Below are positions 6,129 to 13,939 of a stretch of DNA of 16,796 nucleotides, one piece after another. The notes beneath the pieces are model-generated. The model saw nothing but the letters and a program-made list of their open reading frames with translations. It ran no database searches and was not told the origin of the DNA. The first letter of the stretch is position 1; the number at the start of each line of letters is the position of its first letter. A program made the translations under genes and the position numbers. Source of the DNA: Nitrospirota bacterium (GTDB taxonomy: Bacteria; Nitrospirota; CAKKRA01; 9FT-COMBO-42-15); the NCBI GenBank assembly GCA_023248415.1, contig JAHFEP010000044.1, forward strand, positions 1-16,796, written 5' to 3'.

Positions 6129-7811
6129 TCACAGCCTGCCAGACCTTAAGATTGCATATATTAGCCACAGTCCAAGCGCGCCGGCAACAACATAACCTAT
6201 TATCCCAAGCGCAGGGAATCCAAAGAAGATCGGTCCTTTATCTGTCTGTATAATTAAAGAAGAGCCGATAATAATCGCAGCGATTATGATGCTGAAGGTG
6301 ATGCGGTTGCTCACCCTGTCTAATTTTGCGACAAGGTTTTCAAGGTGCCTGAGTTTGAGGTCTATCTCCAGTGTGCCCTTACGCAGCTTCCTCACAATCT
6401 GTAATGTCTCACCAGGCAATACCCTTAGAAGCTCATTTACATCCTGTGATGTCTTTACAATATTTTTTATTATATTTCTTGGGCTGGCGCGTTCCCTTAT
6501 CAGTTTTTCTGCAAAGGGTTTTGCATGCTCTACCATATTGAATTCAGGGTCAAGCTCCCTGCCAATGCCTTCTATTGTTACCAATGCCTTGATTAACAGC
6601 ATCACCTCAGGCATTATCTTTATCCTGTGCCTTGCAACTACCTGTACGATTTCATTCAATACCTCAGATAGCTCCAACTGGCTTAACGGGACATCATAAT
6701 ACCTCTCAATAAAATCTACTATATCAAGCCTGAACTCCCTGATATTTATCTCTTCAGCAATTACACCGACCTCAAGAAAGGTCTTTACTATTTTATCCAC
6801 ATCCTTTTTGATTACTGCAATGAGTATGTCTGCAATCTGCTCCTTTGTCTTCTCATCTATCCTGCCGAACATCCCAAAGTCAAGGACAACAATAACATTG
6901 TTCTCTTTGACAAGGATATTTCCGGGATGAGGGTCTCCCTGAAAGAAGGCATAAGCAAATATCTGCTTTAATACAGAGCTTGCGCCATTTACTGCAATCT
7001 GTTTTTTATCAAGACCCGCTTCTTCAAGCCTTTTGAAATCTGTTATCTTTATCCCTTCAACGTACTCCATTGTTAAAACTTTATTGGTAGTTAACTCCCA
7101 ATAGACCTTTGGCGCGGAGATTGTGGGGTCGTCCTTAAAATTTGCAGTGAATCTTTGTATATTGTGACCCTCTCTTGTAAAATCCATCTCGCGCCTTATG
7201 GTTTTTGCAAATTCTTCAATTATGCCTGTTGGATTATACAGCTTGCTTTCAGGGATATAGCTTTCAAAAAGCCGTGCCAGGTTAAAAAGTATATCTATAT
7301 CTGCCTCAATATTCTCCCTGATATTCGGCCTCTGGATCTTCAATACCACCTTGCTTCCATCATTTAGCACTGCCCTGTGCACCTGCGCAATGGATGCAGC
7401 AGCAAGGGGCTTTTCATCAAACTTCTCAAGCAGTTCATTAATTGGCTTCTTTAATTCCTCTTCAATAACCTCTTTTGCCTCTCTGGATGAAAAGGGCGGG
7501 ACATCATCCTGAAGCTTCTTGAATTCCTCTATATATTCATGCGGGATTAAATCCGGTCGTGTGCTTAATATCTGGCCGAATTTTATAAAGGTTGGTCCAA
7601 GCTCCTCAAAGGCAAGCCTGAGCCTCTCAGGTTTGGTAAGCCTTTCAAGTTTAGACTCTTTTTTTCTGGCGAGCCTTCTGCCAATACGGACAAGATATTC
7701 AAGATGAAGCCTGTCCACAATATCTTTGAAGCCGTATCCAACAAAAACAGAAAGGATATGGGCAAACCGCCTGATATTTCTGTAACCCTTGTCAATTCCG
7801 AAGATTGGCAT
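6129..7811 (-). CDS. ubiB: UbiB/AarF/ABC1 atypical kinase-like protein
   Basis: The 560-residue protein has the hallmarks of the UbiB family: KFGQ (77-80, the KxGQ motif), the alanine-rich AAAS nucleotide loop (137-140), Lys158, Glu208, the catalytic-loop-like QGDPHPGN (291-298) and DFG (311-313). Two hydrophobic segments at about 505-555 anchor it in the membrane, which is typical. UbiB proteins are ATPases needed for ubiquinone synthesis or for lipid and quinone handling. The rest of the window shows no quinone genes, so a menaquinone or prenyl-lipid role is equally likely. The symbol marks the family rather than a proven pathway. The Shine-Dalgarno is weak, but an in-frame stop lies just upstream of the ATG. 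It is the last gene of the minus-strand series, 132 bases after the FAD protein and beyond two hairpins. It faces the rmlA-like gene tail to tail, 18 bases away. Confidence 0.9.
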   Translation of the reverse strand: MPIFGIDKGYRNIRRFAHILSVFVGYGFKDIVDRLHLEYLVRIGRRLARKKESKLERLTKPERLRLAFEELGPTFIKFGQILSTRPDLIPHEYIEEFKKLQDDVPPFSSREAKEVIEEELKKPINELLEKFDEKPLAAASIAQVHRAVLNDGSKVVLKIQRPNIRENIEADIDILFNLARLFESYIPESKLYNPTGIIEEFAKTIRREMDFTREGHNIQRFTANFKDDPTISAPKVYWELTTNKVLTMEYVEGIKITDFKRLEEAGLDKKQIAVNGASSVLKQIFAYAFFQGDPHPGNILVKENNVIVVLDFGMFGRIDEKTKEQIADILIAVIKKDVDKIVKTFLEVGVIAEEINIREFRLDIVDFIERYYDVPLSQLELSEVLNEIVQVVARHRIKIMPEVMLLIKALVTIEGIGRELDPEFNMVEHAKPFAEKLIRERASPRNIIKNIVKTSQDVNELLRVLPGETLQIVRKLRKGTLEIDLKLRHLENLVAKLDRVSNRITFSIIIAAIIIGSSLIIQTDKGPIFFGFPALGIIGYVVAGALGLWLIYAILRSGRL

Positions 7812-7851
7812 AAAGCACCATTAAAGGTTTGTAATTAATTAGTTAATTTTA

Positions 7852-7931
7852 AAATCCCCCTTAATCCCCCTTTTTCAAAGGGGGAGCTTCCTTTATCCCC
7901 CTCTTTGGAAAAGAGGGGTTAGGGGAGATTT
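7852..7931. repeat. Palindromic repeat with two tandem hairpins
   Basis: CCCCCTTT (7866-7873) pairs with AAAGGGGG (7877-7884), and CCCCTCTTT (7898-7906) pairs with AAAGAGGGG (7910-7918), each with a 3-base loop. The outer ends AAATCCCCC and GGGGAGATTT are also roughly inverted. The element lies between the FAD-protein stop and the ubiB start and shares its first stem with 446-464. It may attenuate or stabilise transcription between the two genes. Confidence 0.75.
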
Positions 7932-7943
7932 ATTTGGCATAAA

Positions 7944-9152
7944 TTAATGCGTTTGCATTAATTTTGCAACCTTCTTTGCAGTATACACGCACGACTCTAT
8001 ACACGGCAGGCGGTAAAAATCACCGATAACATATAAATTCGGAATCGGTGTTGACACATCCCGCACACTGCTCTTTGGCGGAATCAGCGTGATTGCAGGA
8101 GACCAGCCGACCTTTGGCAAAATCTTCACCTTGCCGAATACCTGCTCTACATCACCTTTTGGGTGATACAAAAATATACCGCATATAGAGCGGCCGTCAG
8201 GAAGGTGTTTTACCTCGCCGCCGTGAATGCCGTGAGAGTTATTGAATTTTGAAAATAGAAGCACATCATAGGGATTAAACTGAGGGCACTTTGCCTCAAA
8301 GATTAGCCCCCTTGTTTTTGTTATTGGTATGCTGAAATCAATGCCATTTACAATCTTATTCAGGCTTGCCTGTCCTGTGGCAAAGATACAGTAGTCAAAA
8401 TTCTTTTTTGTGAGTGACGTTTTTTTCTTTTCTGTAAGAACAACAGAAAAACCGTCCTTATTATTTTTTTTTACCTCTTTTATTTCGGTGTTTAGTCTTA
8501 CCGATTCCCTTAATCTATTATAAAGCTCATCTGTTACAGCAGACATCCCCTTTACAGGCACGCGCAGCTCTGTATCACCATAAGCAAATAGAAAGAGCCC
8601 GTGGTCTGCTGCAATATGCGGAGGGTCAATGTAGCCGAAACTTGAGAAGGGCTGGACAATATAGTCAATGAGCTTTTGGTTAAAGCCCATCTGTTTTTCG
8701 CAAAACTCCTGTAAAGAATACTGATGAAGTTCTTCAAGCCTTTCATCATAGCTTTCTAATCTAAAGTCAAGCCTTCTTATGAACCTTTTTAATTTAAGCC
8801 ATTTAAGATAATCAAAGAGGGAAAAGAGGCCGCTCTTAAACATTGCAAAATTATTCAGCCCGGTAATCTTATTGCCTATTATTAAGGCAAATCGTGATAA
8901 AGTAAGCTGCTCTGATTCAATGCCGAGCTCATTAATTAGCGCAGTAAAATTGGGGTTCAATTTAGGCGCATACATCAGGGCGCCTTTATTTATATACACG
9001 CCCTCTGTCTCAAAAACAGAAAACCTTCCGCCAACCTCAGGCCTTTTTTCGTAGACAGTAACATCGTGTCCAGCCTTTTTTAGAAAATAGGCGCAGGAGA
9101 GTCCTGCAATGCCAGCGCCAAAGATGGCAATTTTAGGTTTGTTGGTTTTCAT
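7944..9152 (-). CDS. FAD-dependent oxidoreductase (amine oxidase / protoporphyrinogen oxidase fold)
   Basis: The 402-residue protein opens with a Rossmann dinucleotide motif, GAGIAG (12-17), followed by Glu35 and the GGR of the amine-oxidase superfamily (41-43). It ends with the typical FAD-closing motif NLYVIGD at about 369-375. This superfamily includes protoporphyrinogen and coproporphyrinogen oxidases (HemY/HemG type), phytoene desaturases and amine oxidases. The length is somewhat short for HemY, and I see no transmembrane segment. The location suggests a tetrapyrrole substrate: it begins 5 bases after the amidohydrolase stop and is at the end of a heme operon. Family membership alone does not prove this. 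No strong Shine-Dalgarno is visible, so translation may be coupled to the upstream gene. Alternatives are a carotenoid-type desaturase or an oxidase of unknown substrate. Confidence 0.85.
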   Translation of the reverse strand: MKTNKPKIAIFGAGIAGLSCAYFLKKAGHDVTVYEKRPEVGGRFSVFETEGVYINKGALMYAPKLNPNFTALINELGIESEQLTLSRFALIIGNKITGLNNFAMFKSGLFSLFDYLKWLKLKRFIRRLDFRLESYDERLEELHQYSLQEFCEKQMGFNQKLIDYIVQPFSSFGYIDPPHIAADHGLFLFAYGDTELRVPVKGMSAVTDELYNRLRESVRLNTEIKEVKKNNKDGFSVVLTEKKKTSLTKKNFDYCIFATGQASLNKIVNGIDFSIPITKTRGLIFEAKCPQFNPYDVLLFSKFNNSHGIHGGEVKHLPDGRSICGIFLYHPKGDVEQVFGKVKILPKVGWSPAITLIPPKSSVRDVSTPIPNLYVIGDFYRLPCIESCVYTAKKVAKLMQTH

Positions 9153-9157
9153 ATTAA

Positions 9158-10081
9158 TTATATCTTTACACCGCTAAAAAGCCTCTCAGCATTCCTTCCA
9201 ACCATCCCTGCTTTTTTTTCATCAGATATATCCATATCCAAAACAGCGTCTATTGATTGCCTTACATTCTTATTTGCAGGATAGTCGCTTCCCCAGAGGA
9301 TATTTTCTGTGCCAAAGGCCTCAATTGCGCATTGTATTATAGTTTTTGATACAGCGCCGCTCGAATCAACATAAAGCTGTTTTAGAAATTCTGTCGGAGG
9401 TTTTCCTAAATCCTGAACATAACCGAGGGAAAGGAGCATGTTGTATGTTGAATCGTATCTATCCTTAATAAATGGCGTTGCGCCGCCAAAATTGGCAAAA
9501 ACAAATTTAAGCTTTGGAAAGCTCCTCAAAGTTCCTGATGTAATCAGCTTGCCGATGCACATTGTAGTATCAAAAATAAATTCAACCACAGGTGTAAGAA
9601 GCGGATGCTTCACCTGCTCAACGCCGATTGGCTTTATTGTTGTTGGATGCACAAAAACAGGAAACCCTGCATCAGAGACCCTTTCAAAGAGTGGGTGAAA
9701 TTTCTCGCTATCAAGATATATACCATCATAACTCGTTGCCATGGATAGCGCCATAAAACCTACATCAAGCGCCCTGTTTAGCTCATCCATCATCTCCTTT
9801 TCCTCTGATAGAGGTATTACTGCTGCGCCAATAAACCTGTCCCTATGGTGTCTGATTATTTCTGCTGTCTTTTTGTTATACAACTTTGCAACAGTGATTT
9901 CTTTCTCTTTTGCATTTATATGGGCATCGGTTGTAGGATAGCTGATTACAGCCCTTGAGATATTTGCTGCATCCATCATGTTAAGATGGGCTTTCATATC
10001 CATCCATCCCTTATTATAAAAGGATGCCCTCTCTGCTATCTCTTTTGGAAGTAGATGGAAGTGGCAGTCTATTATTTCTAT
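9158..10081 (-). CDS. ACMSD-like amidohydrolase-fold protein, probable ATA start
   Basis: Read from an ATA codon at 10079-10081, the product is 307 residues and begins with EIIDCHFHLLP. His7 and His9 form the HxH metal motif of the amidohydrolase-2 (ACMSD) family. His145 (VFVHP) and Asp266 (WGSDYP) are the other expected metal-site residues. The first ATG, at 10003, would remove the HxH. GGAGGGG at 10087-10093 lies 5 bases before the ATA, and no ATG, GTG or TTG occurs in frame between the hemB stop and the HxH. The histidine usually found in the family's AHGGG motif is replaced by Asn197 (ANFGG). Relatives decarboxylate or hydrolyse carboxylated rings. It sits between hemB and the FAD gene in the heme operon, so tetrapyrrole or precursor chemistry is possible. 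The substrate is unknown and a sequencing error in the start codon cannot be excluded. Confidence 0.8.
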   Translation of the reverse strand: MEIIDCHFHLLPKEIAERASFYNKGWMDMKAHLNMMDAANISRAVISYPTTDAHINAKEKEITVAKLYNKKTAEIIRHHRDRFIGAAVIPLSEEKEMMDELNRALDVGFMALSMATSYDGIYLDSEKFHPLFERVSDAGFPVFVHPTTIKPIGVEQVKHPLLTPVVEFIFDTTMCIGKLITSGTLRSFPKLKFVFANFGGATPFIKDRYDSTYNMLLSLGYVQDLGKPPTEFLKQLYVDSSGAVSKTIIQCAIEAFGTENILWGSDYPANKNVRQSIDAVLDMDISDEKKAGMVGRNAERLFSGVKI

Positions 10082-10093
10082 GGGAACCCCTCC
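10079..10093 (-). promoter_or_regulatory. Shine-Dalgarno and ATA start of the amidohydrolase
   Basis: On the minus strand GGAGGGG is followed by TTCCC and then ATA, giving the 5-base spacing of a good ribosome-binding site. The only in-frame start that keeps the conserved HxH is this ATA, or the ATT further upstream at 10118-10120, which lacks such a site. Confidence 0.65.
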
Positions 10094-10097
10094 GTTT

Positions 10098-10113
10098 CTT
10101 TCGTAGGAATGAC
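10098..10113. repeat. Fragment of a GTCATTCC-type repeat
   Basis: On the minus strand this reads GTCATTCCTACGAAAG, resembling the end of the REP-like elements at 116-191 and 14891-14964 but without the second arm. It lies between the hemB stop and the amidohydrolase ribosome-binding site. It is probably a decayed or partial copy. Confidence 0.4.
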
Positions 10114-10126
10114 ATCTAATAAATGT

Positions 10127-11095
10127 TTATAGCAGTCTTGCTGCCTCTTTGGCAAAATAGGTAAGTATTAAATCTGCGCCAGCGCGTTTAATGGATGTTA
10201 AGACCTCTATCATCATGCGCTTTTCATCAATCCAGCCGAGTTTGGCGCCTGCCTTTATAATAGAAAACTCGCCGCTTACATTATATGCGGCAACAGGCAG
10301 ATTGAATTCATTTTTAACACGATAGATTATATCAAGATATGATAGCGCAGGCTTTACCATCACTATATCTGCTCCTTCATCTATATCCAGCGCAACTTCT
10401 CTGATTGCCTCCCTTGCATTAGCAGGGTCCATCTGGTATGTTCTTCTGTCTCCGAACTTCGGTGTTGACTCTGCTGCATCCCTGAAAGGCCCATAAAAGC
10501 TTGAGGCATATTTTGCTGCATAGGACATAATCGGGGTATCAATAAAGCCTTCCTTATCAAGGCTGCTTCTTATTGCAGCAACCCTGCCATCCATCATATC
10601 AGATGGCGCAACAATATCCGCGCCTGCTTTTGCATGAGAGACAGCCTCCTTTGATAGGAGTTTTAGTGTCGGGTCATTCAAAATCTTTCCATCTTTTATA
10701 ACACCGCAGTGGCCATGGTTTGTATATTCGCACAGGCAGACATCAGTGATTACAATAAGCTCAGGGACTTTATCCTTAATTGCCTTTATTGCCTGCTGGA
10801 TTACGCCTTTTTTTGAATACGCCTCTGTGCCGAGTTCATCCTTATGCTCTGGAATTCCGAAAAGTATTATTGCTGGTATGCCAAGGGAATAGGTCTCCTT
10901 TGCGTCCTTTACAATATTATCAATAGACTGCTGATAATTCCCGGGCATGGAGGGAATCTCTTTTTTTATTCCCTTTCCATGGACGACAAAGAGAGGATAT
11001 ATAAAATCATCAGGAGAAAGTGTTGTCTCTCTGACTATCTTTCTGAGATTTTCTGATTGTCTAAGCCTTCTCAACCTCTGTCTTGGAAAAGCCAT
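10127..11095 (-). CDS. hemB: Delta-aminolevulinic acid dehydratase (porphobilinogen synthase)
   Basis: HemB joins two 5-aminolevulinate molecules to porphobilinogen in the cytoplasm. The 322-residue length is normal. The Schiff-base lysines are Lys195 (SYAAKYAS) and Lys248 (MVKPA). The three cysteines at 120, 122 and 130 (DVCLCEYTNHGHCG) show the zinc-dependent type of active site. GGAGGG sits just before the ATG and overlaps the region after the radical SAM stop, leaving only 8 bases between the genes. hemB stands after ahbC, whereas its reaction comes much earlier in the pathway. This implies that the whole set is expressed as one unit rather than ordered by step. Confidence 0.97.
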   Translation of the reverse strand: MAFPRQRLRRLRQSENLRKIVRETTLSPDDFIYPLFVVHGKGIKKEIPSMPGNYQQSIDNIVKDAKETYSLGIPAIILFGIPEHKDELGTEAYSKKGVIQQAIKAIKDKVPELIVITDVCLCEYTNHGHCGVIKDGKILNDPTLKLLSKEAVSHAKAGADIVAPSDMMDGRVAAIRSSLDKEGFIDTPIMSYAAKYASSFYGPFRDAAESTPKFGDRRTYQMDPANAREAIREVALDIDEGADIVMVKPALSYLDIIYRVKNEFNLPVAAYNVSGEFSIIKAGAKLGWIDEKRMMIEVLTSIKRAGADLILTYFAKEAARLL

Positions 11096-11103
11096 CAGCC
11101 CTC

Positions 11104-12348
11104 CTATCTTACTGCCACCTTTTTATCTTTTGCAATCCCTATCTCCTCATCTGTCAGATAACATGCAGGGTCGTGCATCCATGGGTCATTATATACCCTT
11201 AATGCCCTGACCCTGAAGCTTCCGCCGCAGATTTTGAGCCACTTGCACTCACTGCAGCGGCCTTTTAACAGCGGTATCCTGTTTTTAAGGCCTTTCATAA
11301 TCGGGTCAGATGTGTCTTTCCATATCTCGCTAAACGGCCTTTTTTTCACATTGCCGAATGTATAGTCCTGCCAGAACTGGTCTGCATGGACATTGCCAAA
11401 GAAATCAATATTGCCGATGGCAACGCCGGATGAATTTGCGCCCCCGCCGTTCCACTCCATGAATTTATAAATTTCTTCTGCCCTCTTAGGGTCTGTCTTT
11501 TTCAGCTTCATGTAAAGATACGGTCCGTCAACATGATTGTCTACTGTAAGGATGTCTTTTTTCAGACCGCGCTTGTGAAAGTCCATTGTCCTTTCAAGGA
11601 TTATATCCAGTGCATGACGGCTCTCCTCATGCGAAAGGTCATCCTTTCTGATCTCGCTTCCCCTTCCTGCATAAACAAGGTGATAGAAGCAGGCGCGCTG
11701 TATGCCCTCCTTCTCAATAAAGTCAAAGATGTTGTGAAGGTCTTCATAATTTCTTCTTGTCAGTGTTAATCTCAGGCCTACCTTCTGGTCAACCTCCATG
11801 CAGTTTCGCACGCCGCGCAGCGCCAAGTCAAATGCGCCTTCCATACCCCTGAATTTATCATTTATCTCGCCGATGCCGTCAAAGGAGATGCCAACATAGC
11901 TAAAGCCTGTCTCCTTTATTCTTTTTGCATTCTTTTGGTCTATCAGGGTGCCGTTTGTTGAGAGTGTAAGACGCATGTTAAGGCCTCTTGCATAATCAGC
12001 AAGCTCAAAAAGGTCTTTTCTCATAAGAGGCTCGCCGCCTGATAAAAGGAGGGCAGGTATCTTAAAGCCTGACAGATCCTTAATCATGGCCTTTGCCTCG
12101 TCAGTTGTCAGCTCTCCGGGATAATCCTCGTTATGCGAATCTGTGTAGCAGTGAACGCAATTCAGGTTGCATCTCCTTGACACGCTCCATACAACAACAG
12201 GACTCCTTTCGCTTGCAGATGTTGGGACTTCATGCTCTATTTTCTCTGTTGCATGAGGCGTCCCATGGCCGTGCCCCCTTTTATGGCCGTATCTTAACGG
12301 GTCGCCTGTTGTATCCGCCCCGCAAAAAAGTTTTGTTATGTCAATCAT
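11104..12348 (-). CDS. ahbC: AhbC-like radical SAM protein (12,18-didecarboxysiroheme deacetylase)
   Basis: This 414-residue radical SAM protein carries the cluster motif at Cys60, Cys64 and Cys67 and SGGEPL soon after. A C-terminal SPASM-like second cluster is formed by Cys365, Cys368, Cys374 and Cys396. The MIDITKLFCG-DPLRYG start, TVDNHVDGPYLYMKL and GNVHADQFW stretches fit the AhbC/NirJ group. The N-terminal form and the neighbours favour AhbC, which removes the acetate side chains of 12,18-didecarboxysiroheme to give iron-coproporphyrin III. NirJ (heme d1 synthesis) is the main alternative, but no other nir genes are present. Residues 22-39 are histidine-rich (five His), an unusual insertion between the leader and the core. 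AAGGAG supports the ATG. AhbA, AhbB and AhbD are not in the window. Confidence 0.85.
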   Translation of the reverse strand: MIDITKLFCGADTTGDPLRYGHKRGHGHGTPHATEKIEHEVPTSASERSPVVVWSVSRRCNLNCVHCYTDSHNEDYPGELTTDEAKAMIKDLSGFKIPALLLSGGEPLMRKDLFELADYARGLNMRLTLSTNGTLIDQKNAKRIKETGFSYVGISFDGIGEINDKFRGMEGAFDLALRGVRNCMEVDQKVGLRLTLTRRNYEDLHNIFDFIEKEGIQRACFYHLVYAGRGSEIRKDDLSHEESRHALDIILERTMDFHKRGLKKDILTVDNHVDGPYLYMKLKKTDPKRAEEIYKFMEWNGGGANSSGVAIGNIDFFGNVHADQFWQDYTFGNVKKRPFSEIWKDTSDPIMKGLKNRIPLLKGRCSECKWLKICGGSFRVRALRVYNDPWMHDPACYLTDEEIGIAKDKKVAVR

Positions 12349-12364
12349 TGTCTTTTTCTCCTTT

Positions 12365-12425
12365 TGCCTTTAGCCTCTTGCTTTTAGCCTCTTGTGCCTT
12401 TTGCCCTTAGCCTTTAGCCCTTTGC
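12365..12425. repeat. Low-complexity GGCTAAAGG-type repeat over the cobA-hemD stop
   Basis: On the minus strand this is a run of imperfect units such as GGCTAAAGG, GGCAAAAGG and GGCTAAGGG. On the + strand TTTAGCCTCTTG occurs twice, at 12369-12380 and 12383-12394. The repeat encodes the last residues (about RQRAKG) and stop of the CobA-HemD protein and runs up to the ribosome-binding site of the radical SAM gene. Confidence 0.75.
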
Positions 12426-13939
12426 CTATTATATTTAACTATTGCCTCTGTTAATGCTGGTATTGTATATGCCTTTGGCATAATGTCTGTCTTAATTCCA
12501 AGCTCCTCTGCTGTCTTTGCAGTAATCGGGCCTATGCTTGCAATCTTTACTCCATTTAACAATACCCTGTAATCCTCTTTTTCAAACATCTCTACAAAAT
12601 TCTTCACAGTTGATGAACTTGTAAAGGTGACAATCGCAATCTTTTTATCCTTGAATAAGCTTACTATCTTTTCTGTATTGCCTTTTGGCTTTATACTACG
12701 ATATGCAACTGCAACTGTTACCTTAGCGCCTTTCTTTTTTAGCTCCTCTGGCAAAATCTCCCTTGCGACCTCTGCCCTCGGTATTAAAATTTTTTTACCT
12801 TTTATACCGCCTTTGCCAATACCTTTTAATATCCCCTCTGCCCTGTATTCCTTTGGCACAAAATCAGGCGTAATACCGAATGCCTCAAGTTCCACTGCTG
12901 TGCTTGGTCCAATTGCACAGACCTTTACGCCTTTTAAATCACGCAAGTCTTTCTTGTTCTTTTTTAATCTCTCTACAAAGTATTTTACACCATTTACACT
13001 GGTAAAGACAATCCAATTAAATGAACTTATCTTTTTAATTGCAGAGTCAAGCCCCTTCCATGTTCTGGGAGGCACAACATCTATTGTTGGGAATTGGACA
13101 ATATCTGCTCCATAGACCTCAAGCAGTTCTGCAAAATCGCTTGCCTGCTCCCTTGAACGTGTAACAACTATCTTCTTTCCAAAGAGCGGTTTTTTATCAA
13201 ACCATCTGAGCTTGTCTCTTAATGAAACAACCCCGCCAACAACTGTAATTGCAGGCGCCTTAAAATTTGCTGCCTTTGCCTTTTCAGCAATATCAGCAAT
13301 AGTTCCAACAAGTGTCTCTTGCTGAGAGGTTGTGCCCCAGCGGATCAAGGCAACTGGTGTGTCCGGGCTTCTGCCGTTTTCAATCAGCTTTTTCATGTTT
13401 GGCTCAAGGTTTCCTATGCCCATATAAAAAACAAGGGTTCCAATGCCTGTTGAAATCTTGTCCCAATAAATATTTGACTCATCCTTTGTCGGGTCTTCAT
13501 GGCCTGTGATGAATGCAACGGTTGTAGTAAAGTCCCTGTGCGTCAAAGGGATGCCAGCGTATGCTGCGGCAGCTACGCCTGCTGTAACACCGGGAACAAC
13601 CTCATAATCAATGCCTGCCTGAACAAGCTCCTCTGCCTCCTCGCCTCCTCTACCAAAGATAAAAGGGTCTCCGCCTTTCAGCCTTGCTACGCTCTTTCCC
13701 TCTTTTGCCTTTTTAATGATCAGCTCATTTATCTGCCACTGCGATAGTGTATGATTTCCTCCCATCTTTCCCACATATATAACCTCTGCGTCCTTCTTTG
13801 CATAGGAGAGAAATTTTTCATTTGAAAGATAGTCGTAGACAATTACATCTGCTGTCTTTATACACTCTACTGCCTTTAGTGTTATAAGCCCGGGGTCACC
13901 GGGCCCGGCGCCAATTAAATATACTTTGCCTGTTTTCAT
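12407..13939 (-). CDS. cobA-hemD: Uroporphyrinogen-III methyltransferase / uroporphyrinogen-III synthase fusion
   Basis: This 510-residue protein joins two consecutive enzymes. Residues about 5-245 are the SAM-dependent methyltransferase CobA/SUMT, with the signatures LIGAGPGDPGLITLKA (8-23) and LKGGDPFIFGRGGE (87-100). It makes precorrin-2, the entry point to siroheme and cobalamin. Residues about 254-500 are HemD, which closes and inverts hydroxymethylbilane into uroporphyrinogen III. HemD is poorly conserved, but TFTSSSTVKNF and the ISFNWIVFTSVNGV-like stretch are typical. The fusion passes product straight to methylation, which agrees with a siroheme-based heme route. The ATG overlaps the hemC stop by 4 bases (ATGA), so the two are translationally coupled. 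The last few residues (RQRAKG) come from a repetitive purine tract and are probably not part of the fold. Confidence 0.95.
   Translation of the reverse strand: MKTGKVYLIGAGPGDPGLITLKAVECIKTADVIVYDYLSNEKFLSYAKKDAEVIYVGKMGGNHTLSQWQINELIIKKAKEGKSVARLKGGDPFIFGRGGEEAEELVQAGIDYEVVPGVTAGVAAAAYAGIPLTHRDFTTTVAFITGHEDPTKDESNIYWDKISTGIGTLVFYMGIGNLEPNMKKLIENGRSPDTPVALIRWGTTSQQETLVGTIADIAEKAKAANFKAPAITVVGGVVSLRDKLRWFDKKPLFGKKIVVTRSREQASDFAELLEVYGADIVQFPTIDVVPPRTWKGLDSAIKKISSFNWIVFTSVNGVKYFVERLKKNKKDLRDLKGVKVCAIGPSTAVELEAFGITPDFVPKEYRAEGILKGIGKGGIKGKKILIPRAEVAREILPEELKKKGAKVTVAVAYRSIKPKGNTEKIVSLFKDKKIAIVTFTSSSTVKNFVEMFEKEDYRVLLNGVKIASIGPITAKTAEELGIKTDIMPKAYTIPALTEAIVKYNRQRAKG

Noticed and set aside
7812..7943. 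Dedicated ubiB promoter
   Set aside because: The spacer is A/T-rich near ubiB, but no -35/-10 pair with proper spacing stood out.
10001..10003. ATG at 10003 as the amidohydrolase start
   Set aside because: It would remove the HxH metal motif encoded upstream and has no good Shine-Dalgarno; the upstream reading frame is open and conserved-looking.
11104..12348. Naming the radical SAM gene nirJ (heme d1 synthesis)
   Set aside because: NirJ and AhbC are close relatives, but no nir genes are present and the N-terminus and hem neighbours favour AhbC; kept only as an alternative.
12627..13115. 162-codon open frame on the plus strand
   Set aside because: It is antisense to the well-supported CobA-HemD gene and shows no family signature.
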